A stretch of 64,000 nucleotides of DNA from Mansonella perstans. Taxonomy: Eukaryota; Nematoda; Chromadorea; Rhabditida; Onchocercidae. The number at the start of each line of letters is the position of its first letter. The first letter of the stretch is position 1. The position numbers and the translations under genes are program-made. The stretch is taken from NCBI GenBank assembly GCA_037074765.1, contig JBAMDO010000577.1, positions 620,001 through 684,000 on the forward strand, read 5' to 3'. The notes under the pieces are model-generated. The model made no database searches and was not told the origin of the DNA. It saw nothing but the letters and a program-made list of their open reading frames with translations. This document shows, piece by piece, positions 27,731-40,800 of this stretch.

Positions 27731-28490
27731 ACAATACATCAAATGTACCGCTTATTTTGCTAAAGTTCCATGTTTTGATTTTCTTTCAAAATTTCCCCTA
27801 GTAATTATTTAAATTGTAAATGAAGATAATAAAAGCTTTTAGGAATATCTAGTTTTGATGAAAATTTGAGTGATAATTGCAAATCAAAAATATTCTCTCA
27901 AAAACAGAATAAATCTCCATGTATTTCCGCTTAGTATCCTGCGGAATATTCAACTTCATTTGCCTTTGATCTATCATGAATCGCATTCAACTTATTGTAA
28001 TTTTGCGATGAAATTTTTTACTTGAGATGTTGTCCCTTACACGACATGTCGATAACTGATTGGAAATGACTTCATGAGAATTATCAGTGATTCTCAATTT
28101 AACGTTATCATAATTTATGTTGTTTTTGTTACAACCTTAATTTTTTCCTTAACTTTATTTCATATAAAATAAAAATAAAATCTTATTATTCTTCAAATAT
28201 TGTCGTACGAAACAGTCTGCCAAAGAAAATGTTTCTAAAATAAAAGACTATTACAAGTTGCAACTTGCTATGATACCACAACTGAAAGGACAATTTTTCT
28301 TCAGTACCGCGTTTAATGAAATTGTATTCTAGTGTTTCATTGATATATTAACCTCTTAAATTTTCTTTTACATAATAAATCAGTTACTACAAAAACATAA
28401 ATAGTTTAAGAGGTTTTTTCTAGAAGGGGTTTACAAACTGTTGTTAATATTGAGAAAAAATACGAGCTGAACAACTAGTAAACTATAGCA
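27731..28490. other. Convergent intergenic region, ABCA and innexin 3' ends
   Basis: No exon is supported here. A poly(A) signal for the ABCA gene (AATAAA) lies at 27828-27833, about 100 bp past the stop. A reverse-strand AATAAA (TTTATT at 28154-28159) could serve the innexin gene coming from the right. Confidence 0.5.
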
Positions 28491-31400
28491 TCACACATTT
28501 TTCCGTATAACTGGACCAAAAGCATTAATGCCTCCAGCCCGTGATTTTGTGGAAGAAGGCGCACCGCAAACAAAGTCCTATAAATAGTAAAAGATATTGA
28601 GATCTTGCAAAGAATGTTTTATCCAAGAAGACTATTCTTTTACCAAAGTGCAAGAAATAGATATTCACGAAACTGTACTTATTATCATTATATTAAATTT
28701 ACTTTGTTTACTTATATTATTACTGGTTAAGTGTTACAGCTAGATAATCGACTGAAGATTTAACGAATTAATTTCTACTTAAAAATGGCATTACTTACTT
28801 GATGATCACATGTTTCCGCTTGAACGAAGTGATCCCTAGAAAAAGCTGATTACAGACACTAAATTTCAGGTTAGTCTACGAAATAAAAAATTGATTTTTA
28901 TGTATGCCTCGAGAAATTTCTCTTGCTAGAAAAGGTAAACTTTAAATATACAATAAAAATAGAAATATTATTGCATAAACAGCAATAAAAACTTCAAGGT
29001 TTAGAACTTTCTTATAACTTCAAAGAACATTTGTTGATTATTTATGTCTTAACAAACGATATTCTGACATTCTAATTCTAATGCTGTGTCCAACGCCCAT
29101 ATGTAAAATTAATCTTTTTTTATCTCCAGTTGTCACAAATGTGTCCAAGTAGCTTCAAAAACTTTGATTAAGCAATGAATCAGTGAATAGTTAAGGCTTT
29201 GCTTAGAGCATGAAATATGTTTTCATCTCGAAAAGCTTTTTAATTCAAAATTTATAAAATGAACTAACCTGCTACGTTTGTTCATAATAAACCAAATTTC
29301 ATGTGTGAGATCACTTGCAATCAACCCACTCACGCGGTCTTTTATAAATGACAGCAACAATATTCCATCGAGACGGAGTACATTTTCAGTAAAATTTACC
29401 AAACTGCGTTTAATTTCCATATCGATACAATTATCATTAACCTGAATGTGACACGGTGTAAGAATTATAATAAAGAGTCAAAATAAGCCATGTCTTTAGC
29501 TTGAATTTCAATCACGAATTACAAAATTCGAGAAAACTTCCCAAAAAAATAAATACCTGTAGTAGAGATAATGTACGCGAGTAATGCAAATATGGACAAA
29601 GCAAAAGTAACGTAGAATTTATTGCACTCACTGCATCAATCAACAACAGTGAGAATAGCCAGAACCAAAGCACTAAATATAACTTTTCATTCAGAGCATT
29701 AATCATCAGGAAACACTGTATCGTATGGGTATGCACTTGGCCAATTTGCTGAAATCTTCAGCATTATTGTGATAAATAAAATTGAAATAAATCCACTTAA
29801 TTATTCATGCATATACATATCATCCACTTACATTATTCTTCAACACTATTTATGTTTGCTTATATAATTTAAAACAATTTGGGATTTCACTTTTTATTTA
29901 GCTAATAACCTACAAAACACAATGTAAAATTTATAAAAACATGTTTTGAAGATTAACACTGCAATAAGCTTTTTTAAATTATGTTTAGATATGTGCAAGC
30001 AAATCCCACCAAGAAAACTTTTACAAAATGCATTGCTAAATACTCATTCTAAGAACGATATAAAAGAACTAGAAGTATTATAAAAAACAAATAACATACA
30101 GCAATTCTGACATCGCAGAATGTTACCCGTGGAAATATACCCGATGTTTTCCAATCATTACCTTTAAGCAATTCCGTCATAACCTGAAGTGTATAATAAA
30201 TGGCATTCTTAAAGAAGTGATTGTTCTTTACGTTTTTTTTTTTAAGATTTTTTGAATTTTAGTAAAAATTTTGAAAAAACTAATGGAAAGCAAGAAACTG
30301 AAACTGGAACTTACGCGGTAGCCCCAAAACAAATGACCATCACCAACAAAATTATTTACGAGTAAAATTTGACACAAGCAATTGGCAAAATAGAACCATT
30401 TCACGAGCGCATAAAAGTAAAATGCAGAACAGCACTTGATAATCTGTCTTCAAAAAAACATCAAAATTAGCTGTTAGCAATGTCGCTTTAAGACGCCTGT
30501 TTCATATTTTAATATCCTGTGTTGTAAGTTTCAAAATATTAAAAATTGTGACGGCTGTGAAGCTAACTGGACAAGTCTTGGTTGAAACAGCAAGTTAGGT
30601 TGAGGACAGCAAGTAAAAGTCAATTAAAATTTTAAAATCAAATCATTCAGTCTTACCTCCTCTGATTGTATCTAATGTATCCAATCACAAGATAAGCTAC
30701 TCTCCTGAGACACTTTTGACGAACTGACCATGTTGTAATAGATGGTATTTTCATTGCTTCGTCCACAACAGAGCGCATATCCAAATCTATATCGTAATTT
30801 TAAACTAATTTAAATCTAAAGAACAAATAATTAAATATGTTTATTGCAGGAGGCAGGATTGTGTAAAGCAATCATTCTACCGCTCTTGATATTTTTCTCA
30901 TTATTACTACATTTTACATATATCGAAGTAGATCTTTTGAATTAGTCTCAATTAAATGTAAGAAATCAGGAAGTTATGACTGGAAAGGATAAGCGAAGCT
31001 TTTCAGACCACAACTATTTCATTAAAGTTTGAAGTAATAAAAGAAAAGAAAAAAACGAAATCACCCGATGTTACTTACCACATGTGACTATAATAATATT
31101 CCACAGAAGTTTTGGTAAATAGTAAAGAAAAGCCTGCAGCAATAATACATATGGCACCCACTGAAACACAAAAATTTCTTCAGCGTTAATTTCATTTTTG
31201 TTTATTTCAAACAAAAAGCTGGCTGGTGCTTAAATGTTGAATAAATGTAAAATGGAAAATTTACCTGATAGTAGACAATTTCCTCTTTAAGAACATTCGT
31301 TGCTTCACCTTTTGCAATAATTTTACTAGCATTTACCAAATATGTGTTGCTTACAAAACAATAATCTTGCACATAATCAACCCATGCACCTAAAATCCAA

Positions 31401-31959
31401 AAAAAAAATTCCAAATAAACATCTCACTGAAAATTTATTATTTGAATATTGTGAGGAACAATGTATTTAAATCGAATTCCATAATATCAATGATTTATAA
31501 ATTGTAAGCAATATTTAGTGCATTTATTCAAATAATGAAGTTTTTTAATGAAATATACTTATTGCATGCTTAACTTCACTTGAAAATTTCATTTCATTCC
31601 CATTGTTTTAAATTAAAAATTGCAAAATTTTCAAGCAATTTCATTCAAATTTTAGCTTTTTTTTTTTAAAATCATAAAACTATTCAAATCATTTTTTAAA
31701 ATCCTAGAAAATACAAAATACAATAATTTTATATTTCTTTTAAAATATTTGCAAGAAAAAAGAAATGCTAACCTGGGAAGTGTGTAGGTGACATACATTG
31801 GATTGCAGTACCGAAATGTTGTTTAGCGCCTGTAAGTGTTGCCAGAAACATGAAAAAGCCCACTGCATACATGTAATTTAAGCGATCCACGAAATCGTCT
31901 ACAGCATCCGAATGTGCCTTCACAAATTTTCTTGCTACTTGTTCAGGCCATACAAACAT
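28491..31959 (-). CDS. Innexin (invertebrate gap-junction channel protein)
   Basis: Innexins form gap junctions and hemichannels with four membrane spans and two extracellular loops, each with two conserved cysteines. Exons on the - strand are 31959-31773, 31389-31265, 31160-31079, 30786-30657, 30447-30315, 30183-30100, 29748-29557, 29441-29269, 28835-28799 and 28577-28491. All join in phase to 409 residues. The N-terminus has DRLNYMYAVGFFMFL (TM1), then loop-1 cysteines in AIQC and DYC. The family motif YYQWVP straddles the exon 2/3 junction and is followed by LLLQAFLYYLPKLLW (TM2). FPRVTFCD and HTIQC give the loop-2 cysteines, and NEKLYLVLWFWLFSLLL is TM4. Two very short last exons encode a divergent tail. 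It is the last gene of a minus-strand series. Which C. elegans inx it matches was not resolved. Confidence 0.94.
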
Positions 31960-33402
31960 CTTGATTGTTTGCCTATTTGAAATTTAACTCTAAAACAATC
32001 CCAAGCCTTTATTTATTTTTATTAGTACTATAGAAAAAGCCTAGTGACAGCATCAAAATTAAAAAAAACTGATAATTATTGATCTGTAGAAAATTTACAT
32101 AAAATTAAAACATAACATATGCATATATGTTAAACGATGTTTAATACTTCATACATTGCTAAACTCAAAATATCATCTAAATTTTTTTTAAGTCTAAGTT
32201 TTTAATCGAAGTTTGTTCTAAATTTAAAGTTAAAGTTAAAATAGTCTAAATAATTGAGTAAATTTGATCTAAAAAAGCTAAATAAACCATTGTTCATTGT
32301 TCATCAAAAAATGCTCTTTACACGTAGCAGCATTAGAGAATTCTGAAAATATATCATCCAACAATTCACTTTCTCACGCTCTTCCCTAAATGGCTAACAT
32401 TTATAGGTTTACCTAACAAATACAGTAATCCACGTCATTTACACGGATATACGTTTCCGGAATAATTGGGAAAAAAAAGAGAACGAAATAAATATGAAAT
32501 TAAAAAGGAAACAATAATAAGCGCAATAAACCACGCTTTCAATGTATACCATACCGCATTGTTTGATAGTAAATAACAAAAATGTAACGAAGACATGTAA
32601 AAGAATCAGAACGTATATATTACAAACGTACGTAAATCTTCAGAACATATATATTACAAACAAACGTAGATCTTCATGCCATATCTACGTGAAACTTCAT
32701 ACCATATCCACCTATGCTATATGTTCACGCCAAACGTGCACTAGATCTTCACGCAAGCATATGTAGATCTTTGATGGAAAACTTTTTTGATCATTCACAT
32801 ACTGATTGAGATATTTAGATACTGATTGGGTAACTGCTTGACCTGATCAAATGGTCAAGAAGATGCAATCATTTTTTTATAGCCTCAGATATTCTTACAT
32901 TTTACACTTCAAATATTTTTAATTTCATTAGCGATTCATTTAAAATATTAATTACAAACAATTTATCATCGAGTTCACATTACAAATTAATGAATGAACT
33001 GAGTAGTATCAATAAAGTTTAACTGCCATCTTCCGTGACTCTTTCATCTGATTTAACATAGCATACCTAAGCAAATATCATTTAAATTAAGAGATCAACA
33101 ATTCTTTATTCTTTTATTCATAGCTACAGTAGTCTATGATTATTAAGTTTCTTGAACTTTGAACCGATTCCTTTTGAGAGAATCAAAATACTTTCTACAG
33201 TTCAACTTAAATCAGAAATTTGTTTATTGAATGATGATGCATTATCATTAAATTATGTAAATCCTTAAATTAAAAAAAAAAATCACGAAGATTCATTTCT
33301 AGAAATTTCAAATGCAATACGGAAATGAATGAATTTGGAAAATGAAATTGACTTATTGAACCATGTAATTTACTGGTATTTTAATATGATTGCTTGGGTA
33401 AT
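31960..33402. other. Upstream region of the innexin gene
   Basis: About 1.4 kb between the innexin start and the stop of the small membrane protein upstream. No coding exon is supported. It contains a two-copy 34-bp tandem repeat at 32607-32674 and further AGATCTTCA(C/T)GC-type motifs to about 32770. It is the probable innexin promoter. Confidence 0.5.
32607..32674. repeat. Two-copy 34-bp tandem repeat upstream of innexin
   Basis: CAGAACGTATATATTACAAA starts copy 1 (32607-32640) and CAGAACATATATATTACAAA starts copy 2 (32641-32674). The two 34-bp units differ at a few positions. Looser matches to GTAGATCTTCA recur up to about 32770. Confidence 0.8.
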
Positions 33403-33944
33403 TTAATCGGCTGTAATTGAACTAACTTTATTTGCTTTTCTCAAGAATTCGCGATCTCTCAATGTCAGATCCAAACCTCTTGGTAGATATTCCGGCAATA
33501 CAAATACTTTTTGTAGTTCAGTTTGAGTAAAAAATCTGCTCAATAACCGCGGTTCACCATCATTTCGTAAATCAGCCTCAAATCAGCAAAGTGCTGGGAC
33601 TTTTTAACTCCATCTTTTTAAAAAAATTACAAAGATTCGATGCAAAAAAAATTCAAATGCAATAAAATTTCTTCTCTTTCATTTTTCGAAATTTTAGAAA
33701 TTTAGTAATACTACAATTTTTTTTTCAATTGAAGTGGAAATTTCCAAAGTGCTATTTAAATATATTAAAAGTACGTTGAAGTAACTTCCCTCACCAATAA
33801 ATCTGAATCTTCCGGCACATTTTTGGATGATTTTCTGCAAAAATCATCCAGAGTGCAGGATGTAAAGAAGTATATATATGCAATGATGGAAATTACTAGC
33901 AGCAAAATTGCGATAGGCATGAAAACTAATACTGGATACCATGT
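33403..33944 (-). CDS. Small single-pass membrane protein, unrecognised
   Basis: I do not recognise this family. Two - strand exons, 33944-33795 and 33576-33403, join in phase through a GTGAGG donor and a TTTGAG acceptor. The first exon encodes a hydrophobic segment, FMPIAILLLVISIIAYIYFF, then CTLDDFCRKSSKN. The second encodes a charged tail with VFVLPEYLPRGLDLTLRDRE and stops with TAA. Starting at the in-frame ATG at 33920 gives 99 residues with the hydrophobic stretch as a signal anchor. An out-of-frame ATG sits just upstream at 33942, so an earlier exon may be missing. The layout (anchor exon, then polar tail exon) resembles the gene at 52080-52959, though I see no clear sequence similarity. 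It lies between Rabankyrin-5 and innexin on the same strand. Confidence 0.5.
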
Positions 33945-34868
33945 CTAAAATTTCATTCTACAATTAATTAATTGCTAACTGTTCAGTTATACTAACACAA
34001 ATGCATAAGCCTATCTGTTTTTGTGGTAAAATTTGATCTATAATTGGCTAATATGGCCAGATGATGCCAGATGATGAGGCTAGATGAATTTATGAAATAT
34101 GATCCCAGAACTTTTCAGCACTTGTCCAGTAAAATATTAGGTGGCACTTTTATGATAATACAAGGAGGAATGTACTAGAGACCCAATGAGTAAGAGACAA
34201 ATAAGCCATATACTTGCAACCGCTCTTCAACTCAATTCAAAATTGAGTGAGGAAAAAATTTGGTTTTTGAAATTTAACCTCAATTACTTCCTACAACGTT
34301 CCATATCCTGTATCGTATTTTCAGATTACTTTTCAGGTAAGATACTTTTGATCAATTTTTTCCTCTTCTCTTATCTTACTACGGAAGAAAAAGGAATGAA
34401 CTATTTCAAAAAGTGACGATTGTATTTTTGGTCAGAAGAACCATATTACAAATAAGTATTTATTTCATTTGAATTATTTTGTCTCAACATCTGAAAAATA
34501 AAATATACAGAAAATAGCCAAAGTTATATGAAAAATTATATTGCTGGATAAAAAAAATGGCGAAATATAGATCATAATACAGTAATTAAGAAATGTAAAA
34601 ACGAAATTTAATATCCAAATATAAAAATATTTCTAATGAACAATAAACAACTTATTTAATTACAAAATACTGATCTGAATATCACCAAAGCTGGCTTGCG
34701 ATAGCGCCAGAATGATCATAAAGCTCTGAAAGAAATCAATCTCGACAACACTAAGTTATCGTTATGCTATTTTAATTAAAGAACTTGAGAACTTATTTAT
34801 AACCCGGGTCATATCGTCAAAAATTTTCAAGCAAGCCTTTAACCTTCCTTCAGCTTTTATTCAAGCAA
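33945..34868. other. Region between the small membrane protein and Rabankyrin-5
   Basis: No exon is convincingly supported, although a missing 5' exon of the small membrane protein could lie here. A + strand ORF at 34186-34416 has no matching splice sites or known similarity. A reverse-strand AATAAA at 34856-34861 is only about 8 bp past the Rabankyrin-5 stop, and another TTTATT occurs near 34456. Confidence 0.4.
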
Positions 34869-37800
34869 TTATATATTTCTCATGGTGAGAATTTCAAAAC
34901 AAATTTGACAAACTCTAGCTGGTTTCTCAATACCGTATTTCGGTATTGGCACCTCTTGTTCCGAACAACGTGCACATACTAACCGTCCACAATGCCTGAA
35001 GTATTTCATTTGGTTCGAGAGGTTTAAAATTTTATTCAACACAAGTACATTGCCCGGAGTTTAATGAAAACATTATTTCAAATATCTCAGCAGATGGTGT
35101 TCAGTTCCCTTCTACATTCTATGTTCTGACGCTTGCAAAATTCTATAAGACAAGTAAACCAGGATACGAAAGGTACATTTAGTACACAATTAGTAATGCA
35201 ACATATATTATGAAAAGCGAAAGTTGTAAGTGAAAAAGATAAATGTGACTGAGTTAAGTGACTGAATCTGTGAACCATTCATCTGAAAAAAGGTGGAAAG
35301 TACCTGCAATGATGTTTCCGCATTGTCAGAGAAAATTTCACTTCACATTCCGAACATGAATGACCATCAGCCCAACATGGCTCACGCTCCAATTTATCTA
35401 AAGTCGTCTTTCTTAAGATTTTTTTAACTTCTGTGCCATGAAACATAACACGAAAATTGGAACCTTTTCTTCATTAAACATTTTTTAGAAATTCCTAAAA
35501 ATGTTCAAAAGATTACAAAATTTCTGATAAATTTCTTTTACACAAACAAGTTCAGTCCAACTTTATAAATCGTAAAAAAAATTCATAACTAATAACTGTA
35601 AACTACCTAATAATGAAAAAAGGAGCTGTTTTGTTGGCGTCACATGTTTAAAAACTGAGATGCCAGCTTGACTAACAACACCCAGACAAACACCATAACG
35701 TAGCAGTGCATGGCACATATTTTCATTCCCTTTCAAATACGATAACAAAAATACTGCAAACAAATAAATTTACTAGTAAGCCCTAAATTCAGAAGAATAT
35801 TATAGTTTCAATTCTAAATAAAACGTAAATTGAATATCTAAAGAATCTAAGCTGTTCCAAAAAATTTAAATTAATATTGCACAGTATCAGAAAGTTTCAT
35901 AAATTTAATAGATCAAATTATATTCGGGATTTCAAATATTTCATCGATTTATAAAAGCAATGCATTTCTGACCGAATAAGTACGATATCATATATTATGT
36001 ATTAACTTGGTATATCTTAGAAGGTACAGAATAGCAAATTATTTGTAAAAGATGTTACTGCTTAAACTATATTCCAGCTTGTTGAAAAATTCAATAAAGA
36101 AAAAACCTGTAAAACCGTCAATATCTTTTGCATCTAAAGGGAACTGTGGGTCAGCATTCAGAAACATCAGCAATATATCTAGCGAATTTGTTTTTGACAA
36201 ATCTCCAGTAGTAAGAAACAAAGCATTCTGCTGTCTGGAAAAATTTGTTATTAACAACAGTATAAGTAAATACATATTTAAATTCCTACTACTTTTATTC
36301 CCGGTTAAATTGGCGTCCAAACAGCAACCTGTCGTAAGTTGTGGAATCCTAAGGTAGATAGACTGAATCACTAGCATCCTTGGACTAATAAATTAAAATG
36401 AATGGCCAGCACTGCTAGTAAAAGAACAACAGATAGTGACGTTCAGTATATAATCGTGTCACAATATATGCATTAATAATCTTGATGATATTCCCTACAG
36501 AAAAAAATTTTATAACTTATTACCATAAGTAAACATTAAAACTTACTTTTTATTTACGGCACGTAAATTTATTAGTGAATCGCTAATCAGAACATTAACG
36601 CAGGCCACGCTACCTCCTGCTACAGCTTTATGCAACGCTAAAATACTCAATTAATATTAGAAACGAAAAAACTTACTAATAATATTTGAATAATTTCAGA
36701 AAATTCCGTTATTTTGTAAAAGCCATACAGAACTGAAATTGAACTTGAACTTGATTGAAAATTACATCTAATTAGATTAGCCAAATAACTGCGTTGAAAT
36801 TGGCTCACGTGTATTGCCAAATGCGTCTGGAATATTAGGTTGAGCACCGTTTTCCAATAAAATCACACATAACGTTTCGTGATTATTATATGCAGCAATA
36901 TGTAGCGGTGTTAAACCGTCAGCGCTGATTGCATTAATGTTCGCTCCTGCTAAAATCTGCAATACATCGTACTGATTTCATTGCAGTCACTGACAACTCA
37001 AATGGGAGAATGAAGAAAAGAAAACAGAAGATTTAACGATTTATATACAGATAAAGTATTATTTTCATTGTATGTCAAATAAGTCGTAAAATACCTTCAT
37101 GTTAACGATGATTTTTATGGTTATCAAATTAAGAAAACAATAGGTTAATATAAATGTGACATGGAGAAAATTTCTCCAAATTTAAAGATTTCGTTAAGCT
37201 ATTTTTTTAAATTTTTACGAATTATTTTGATAAGAATAGAAAATTTTGTAAGGAACTCTTTTATTTTGTAAAGGCTAATTATTTTGTAAAGTTAATTAGA
37301 AACTTCATTAAATTTATTAATTTACCAAATTTCGCATTATAATTTCACTGCCATACTGAGCATTAAGATGTAAAGCGGTAAAGCGTGATTCATTCTGAAC
37401 ACAAGCATTAACATCGAAGCTAGCACTTATTAAGAAAAGTACCGACTCCAAATCAACTGCTTTCACTGTTTTATGTAATAACATCTCGCCATTCCTATCC
37501 ACCTGTAAATTTATAGCACTAAAAATTTAAACATTTAAATCTGAATTATCTTCTGCATTAGATTTCTAACTTGATATATACTGGGTTAACAAGAAAAGAC
37601 CTGCGTGATTAGACTCGGTGCTTTTTTGATAAGAGTTTCAGCGGCTAAATAATTACGTGTTTCGACCGCTAAATCCAGTGCTGTATTTCCGTAACAATCC
37701 GTATCCAAGAGCAAAGTAGAATTACAATTACTTAACAGCTCACTGAGGATCGTCATATTCTGTTTGCAAACCGCTAAATGGATAGCCGAACGTCCCTCAG

Positions 37801-40800
37801 CATCCTAAATTCCAGAAAAAATAATTTTGAACACTCTGAAATAAGCAATAATAAGATATGCGTAATAAGAATATTACCTTCTTGTCGAGTCTAGCTCCTC
37901 GCTCAATTAAGTAAGATGCAATATTGTTAAAATCTGAACGAATAGAAGCAAGCAACGGAGTGTCAATGTTCGACTGTTCTCCATTAATCTGTCTTTGTTC
38001 CGATGCATCGATATCACATCCACTATAGTAATTTAATTTACTTTTATTGCAAATTTAGATCGCCATAAAATCTGCCTAAGTTCAGGAAACTCCAGATGCT
38101 GAAATCCTACTTATATTGACATGTAAAGACTACCAGTGCAAGTCATCAGTTTCATCAGCGAAGCAGGTAAAACTGAACTGTTTATTGTGCTCTACAATGT
38201 CGTGTTACACTCACAGCCATGAGATACGATTTAAATGGATATGAAAGCCATATTAGCAGACGCCTTGTAATGAGTAGCGGATAGTAATAGTAAAGAATTT
38301 TCGAACGTAACCAAATTCTCGATTGTTGTAAAAACTATGAAATGAGTTAGGAACTGAACAAGAGATTTTTAAATAAACTAAGAAGTAAAAGTAAAAGAAA
38401 AATTATCTCACGAATCAATCAAGAAAATGACAGCATCACGCAATTCTGAATCAATTGCTTTGTGCAACAATGTCTGGCAACATTTGCGATTTTCATTGTA
38501 AAACCAACCATTTACATCGCAACCATTTTCAATTAAAACTTTTGCAACTTCAAATGAGCCTGAATTTCAGCTGTGCAATGTTCTAAATATTAAGTAATTA
38601 TAAAATATTCCACACTGATGTTCAAGAAAAGTTAAAATATAAAGATTGATCAGCATTTAAAGTATTAAGCAGTACCTTGTTGTAAAGCTTTCCATAATAA
38701 TGAAGCATTCATATACTTTTCCCTCTTTTCAGTAAAAGTGCAAAAACAGCGAACTGTTTTGAAGAGCGAAAATTCAACCGCTAAAGCAAAACAGTCCTTC
38801 TCGGAAATGCTACAAAAGATTTTAGTAAGGATGACAAAGTGTGTTAAAAAAATAATAATAATGATGTTTTTGAAGAAATTTTTGACCTAATTTATGATAA
38901 GAAAAAAAAGAGTTCTTACCATCCTGAAATGTCTGCACCATGATCCAATAGAAATACCGCAGCATCATCTAATTTATTACTAATAACTCGCATCAGAAGA
39001 GATATTCCTTTCGGATCCTTTTCATTTACGTTAGCTCCAGCTTTTATCAAAATCTCAGCACTTCGGAACTTACCGCTAAGGACGGCTTTTGCAATAGGAG
39101 TATGACCCTTTTCATCCACAAGTGCAAAAATGTTTTCTAAAATTACAAGAAATACTGTATGGAATGGATACAAGAAATACTTCTAATGTAAGCAAAGGCA
39201 GAACAAGGCGAAAAGTTCATGATATCACAATATTCTAGTATAATCAAAGTATATATATCAAAAATAACAAACCACTGCAGCTGCCATTTTCGATACAAAC
39301 TTTTAAAATTTCATCGCCATTTTCTTTACCGATGATGTGATGAAGCAAAGTCTCATGAGAATCCGAAATTTCCAGCGAAATATTTGCGCCAGATCGCATA
39401 AGCATTTCGATGAGACTCATATTGACATTTTTAGAATTTATCGCAATTTCCAATGGTAGCATACTCTAAACACTAATCTCTAATTTGAACTAGACAGATT
39501 TGTGTAATTCTGAAATTTAAAACTAAGCGATAAATATCGAAAAATGAAAATGCTTTTTATTAATAAATCACTCAGTTCTAATAAAAAAATTCCAGGCTAA
39601 ATAAATTCAGCACAAATATGTACTTCTGCCGTTCTTCTATTCACATCTACTTTGTGCCTGCATAAGAACTGCACTGCATCCAAATTATTCGTATAAACTG
39701 CATGATAAATCATGTAAACACCTATAAATAAATCAATGTTTTCAAAAAATGATTATAATAAAGTAGTGCTTTAAAGAATACTTGATTTGACTGAATTCAA
39801 TTTCCTTTTTATTTGAAAAAAATTCGCAATGCTTGCCGAAGTAACTGTCACACTTGATCCTCTTCATTAAGCCATAAGTAATTTTTGTTAAAAACTTCTT
39901 AAATTGTTGGAAGCTATAATAAAAAAAAAAAAAAAAACACTCAAAATTTCTCTACAGTGATCTGATAGTCTTCTCTTCACCTCACTAACATTTTTTAATC
40001 GAATTAAAAGCCCAAACTTGAATATAAATTAATTTGAACCAGTGTGTTCCACTTTTCAAATGATTAAAATCTGCAAGTGTTCAATCCATATTTTACATAT
40101 AACAAAAAATTTTTAATAAATTAAGAGAATAAGCTATCATTTTTAATCAGACGTAGTGATGAGAGTAATCATTATCACTGAAATTAAATAAAAATATATA
40201 ACTGCATGAAAAATATCGTGATATTATTATACGGCACCTTTATAAAGAACGTTTAAATCAGCTCCTGCCTTTGCAATCAATTCAGCTAACACCATATTTC
40301 TAACTTTGAAGAGGGCGGATGTTATTGGTGAATATCCGCTCCGATCCATTTTATTGACATCAGTTGTGGATTTTTGTAAAAGTAATTTAACCATTTCCAT
40401 ATTTTCTGAATCAACTGCCCGTAGAAGTGGAGTCCTCAAAATAGAGCAATTAGTAAAAATTTGAATTTTCTGGAATGTTGGATAATCGCATGAACTGTTC
40501 TTAATTTTATATTATACTCCACAAATATTTACTTTTTCTACCTTGCAACAAAATCATATCTTACTTATTTGAGTTACATACATTCGATTCCCTAATCCGC
40601 GTTCCAATGTCATATTTCACTATGATTTCATGTATCTTACTTTAAATCGCAGTCGACACTATTGATATTGAAATGATTTAAAATAGATGACAGCCATTCA
40701 ATTACATCATAGGAACATTTAGTTGATGCAGCAGTGTGTAATAAATTTTCACCGGTTATACCAATTTTATAATCAAAGTTGGCTCCATTTTGAGTTAAGA

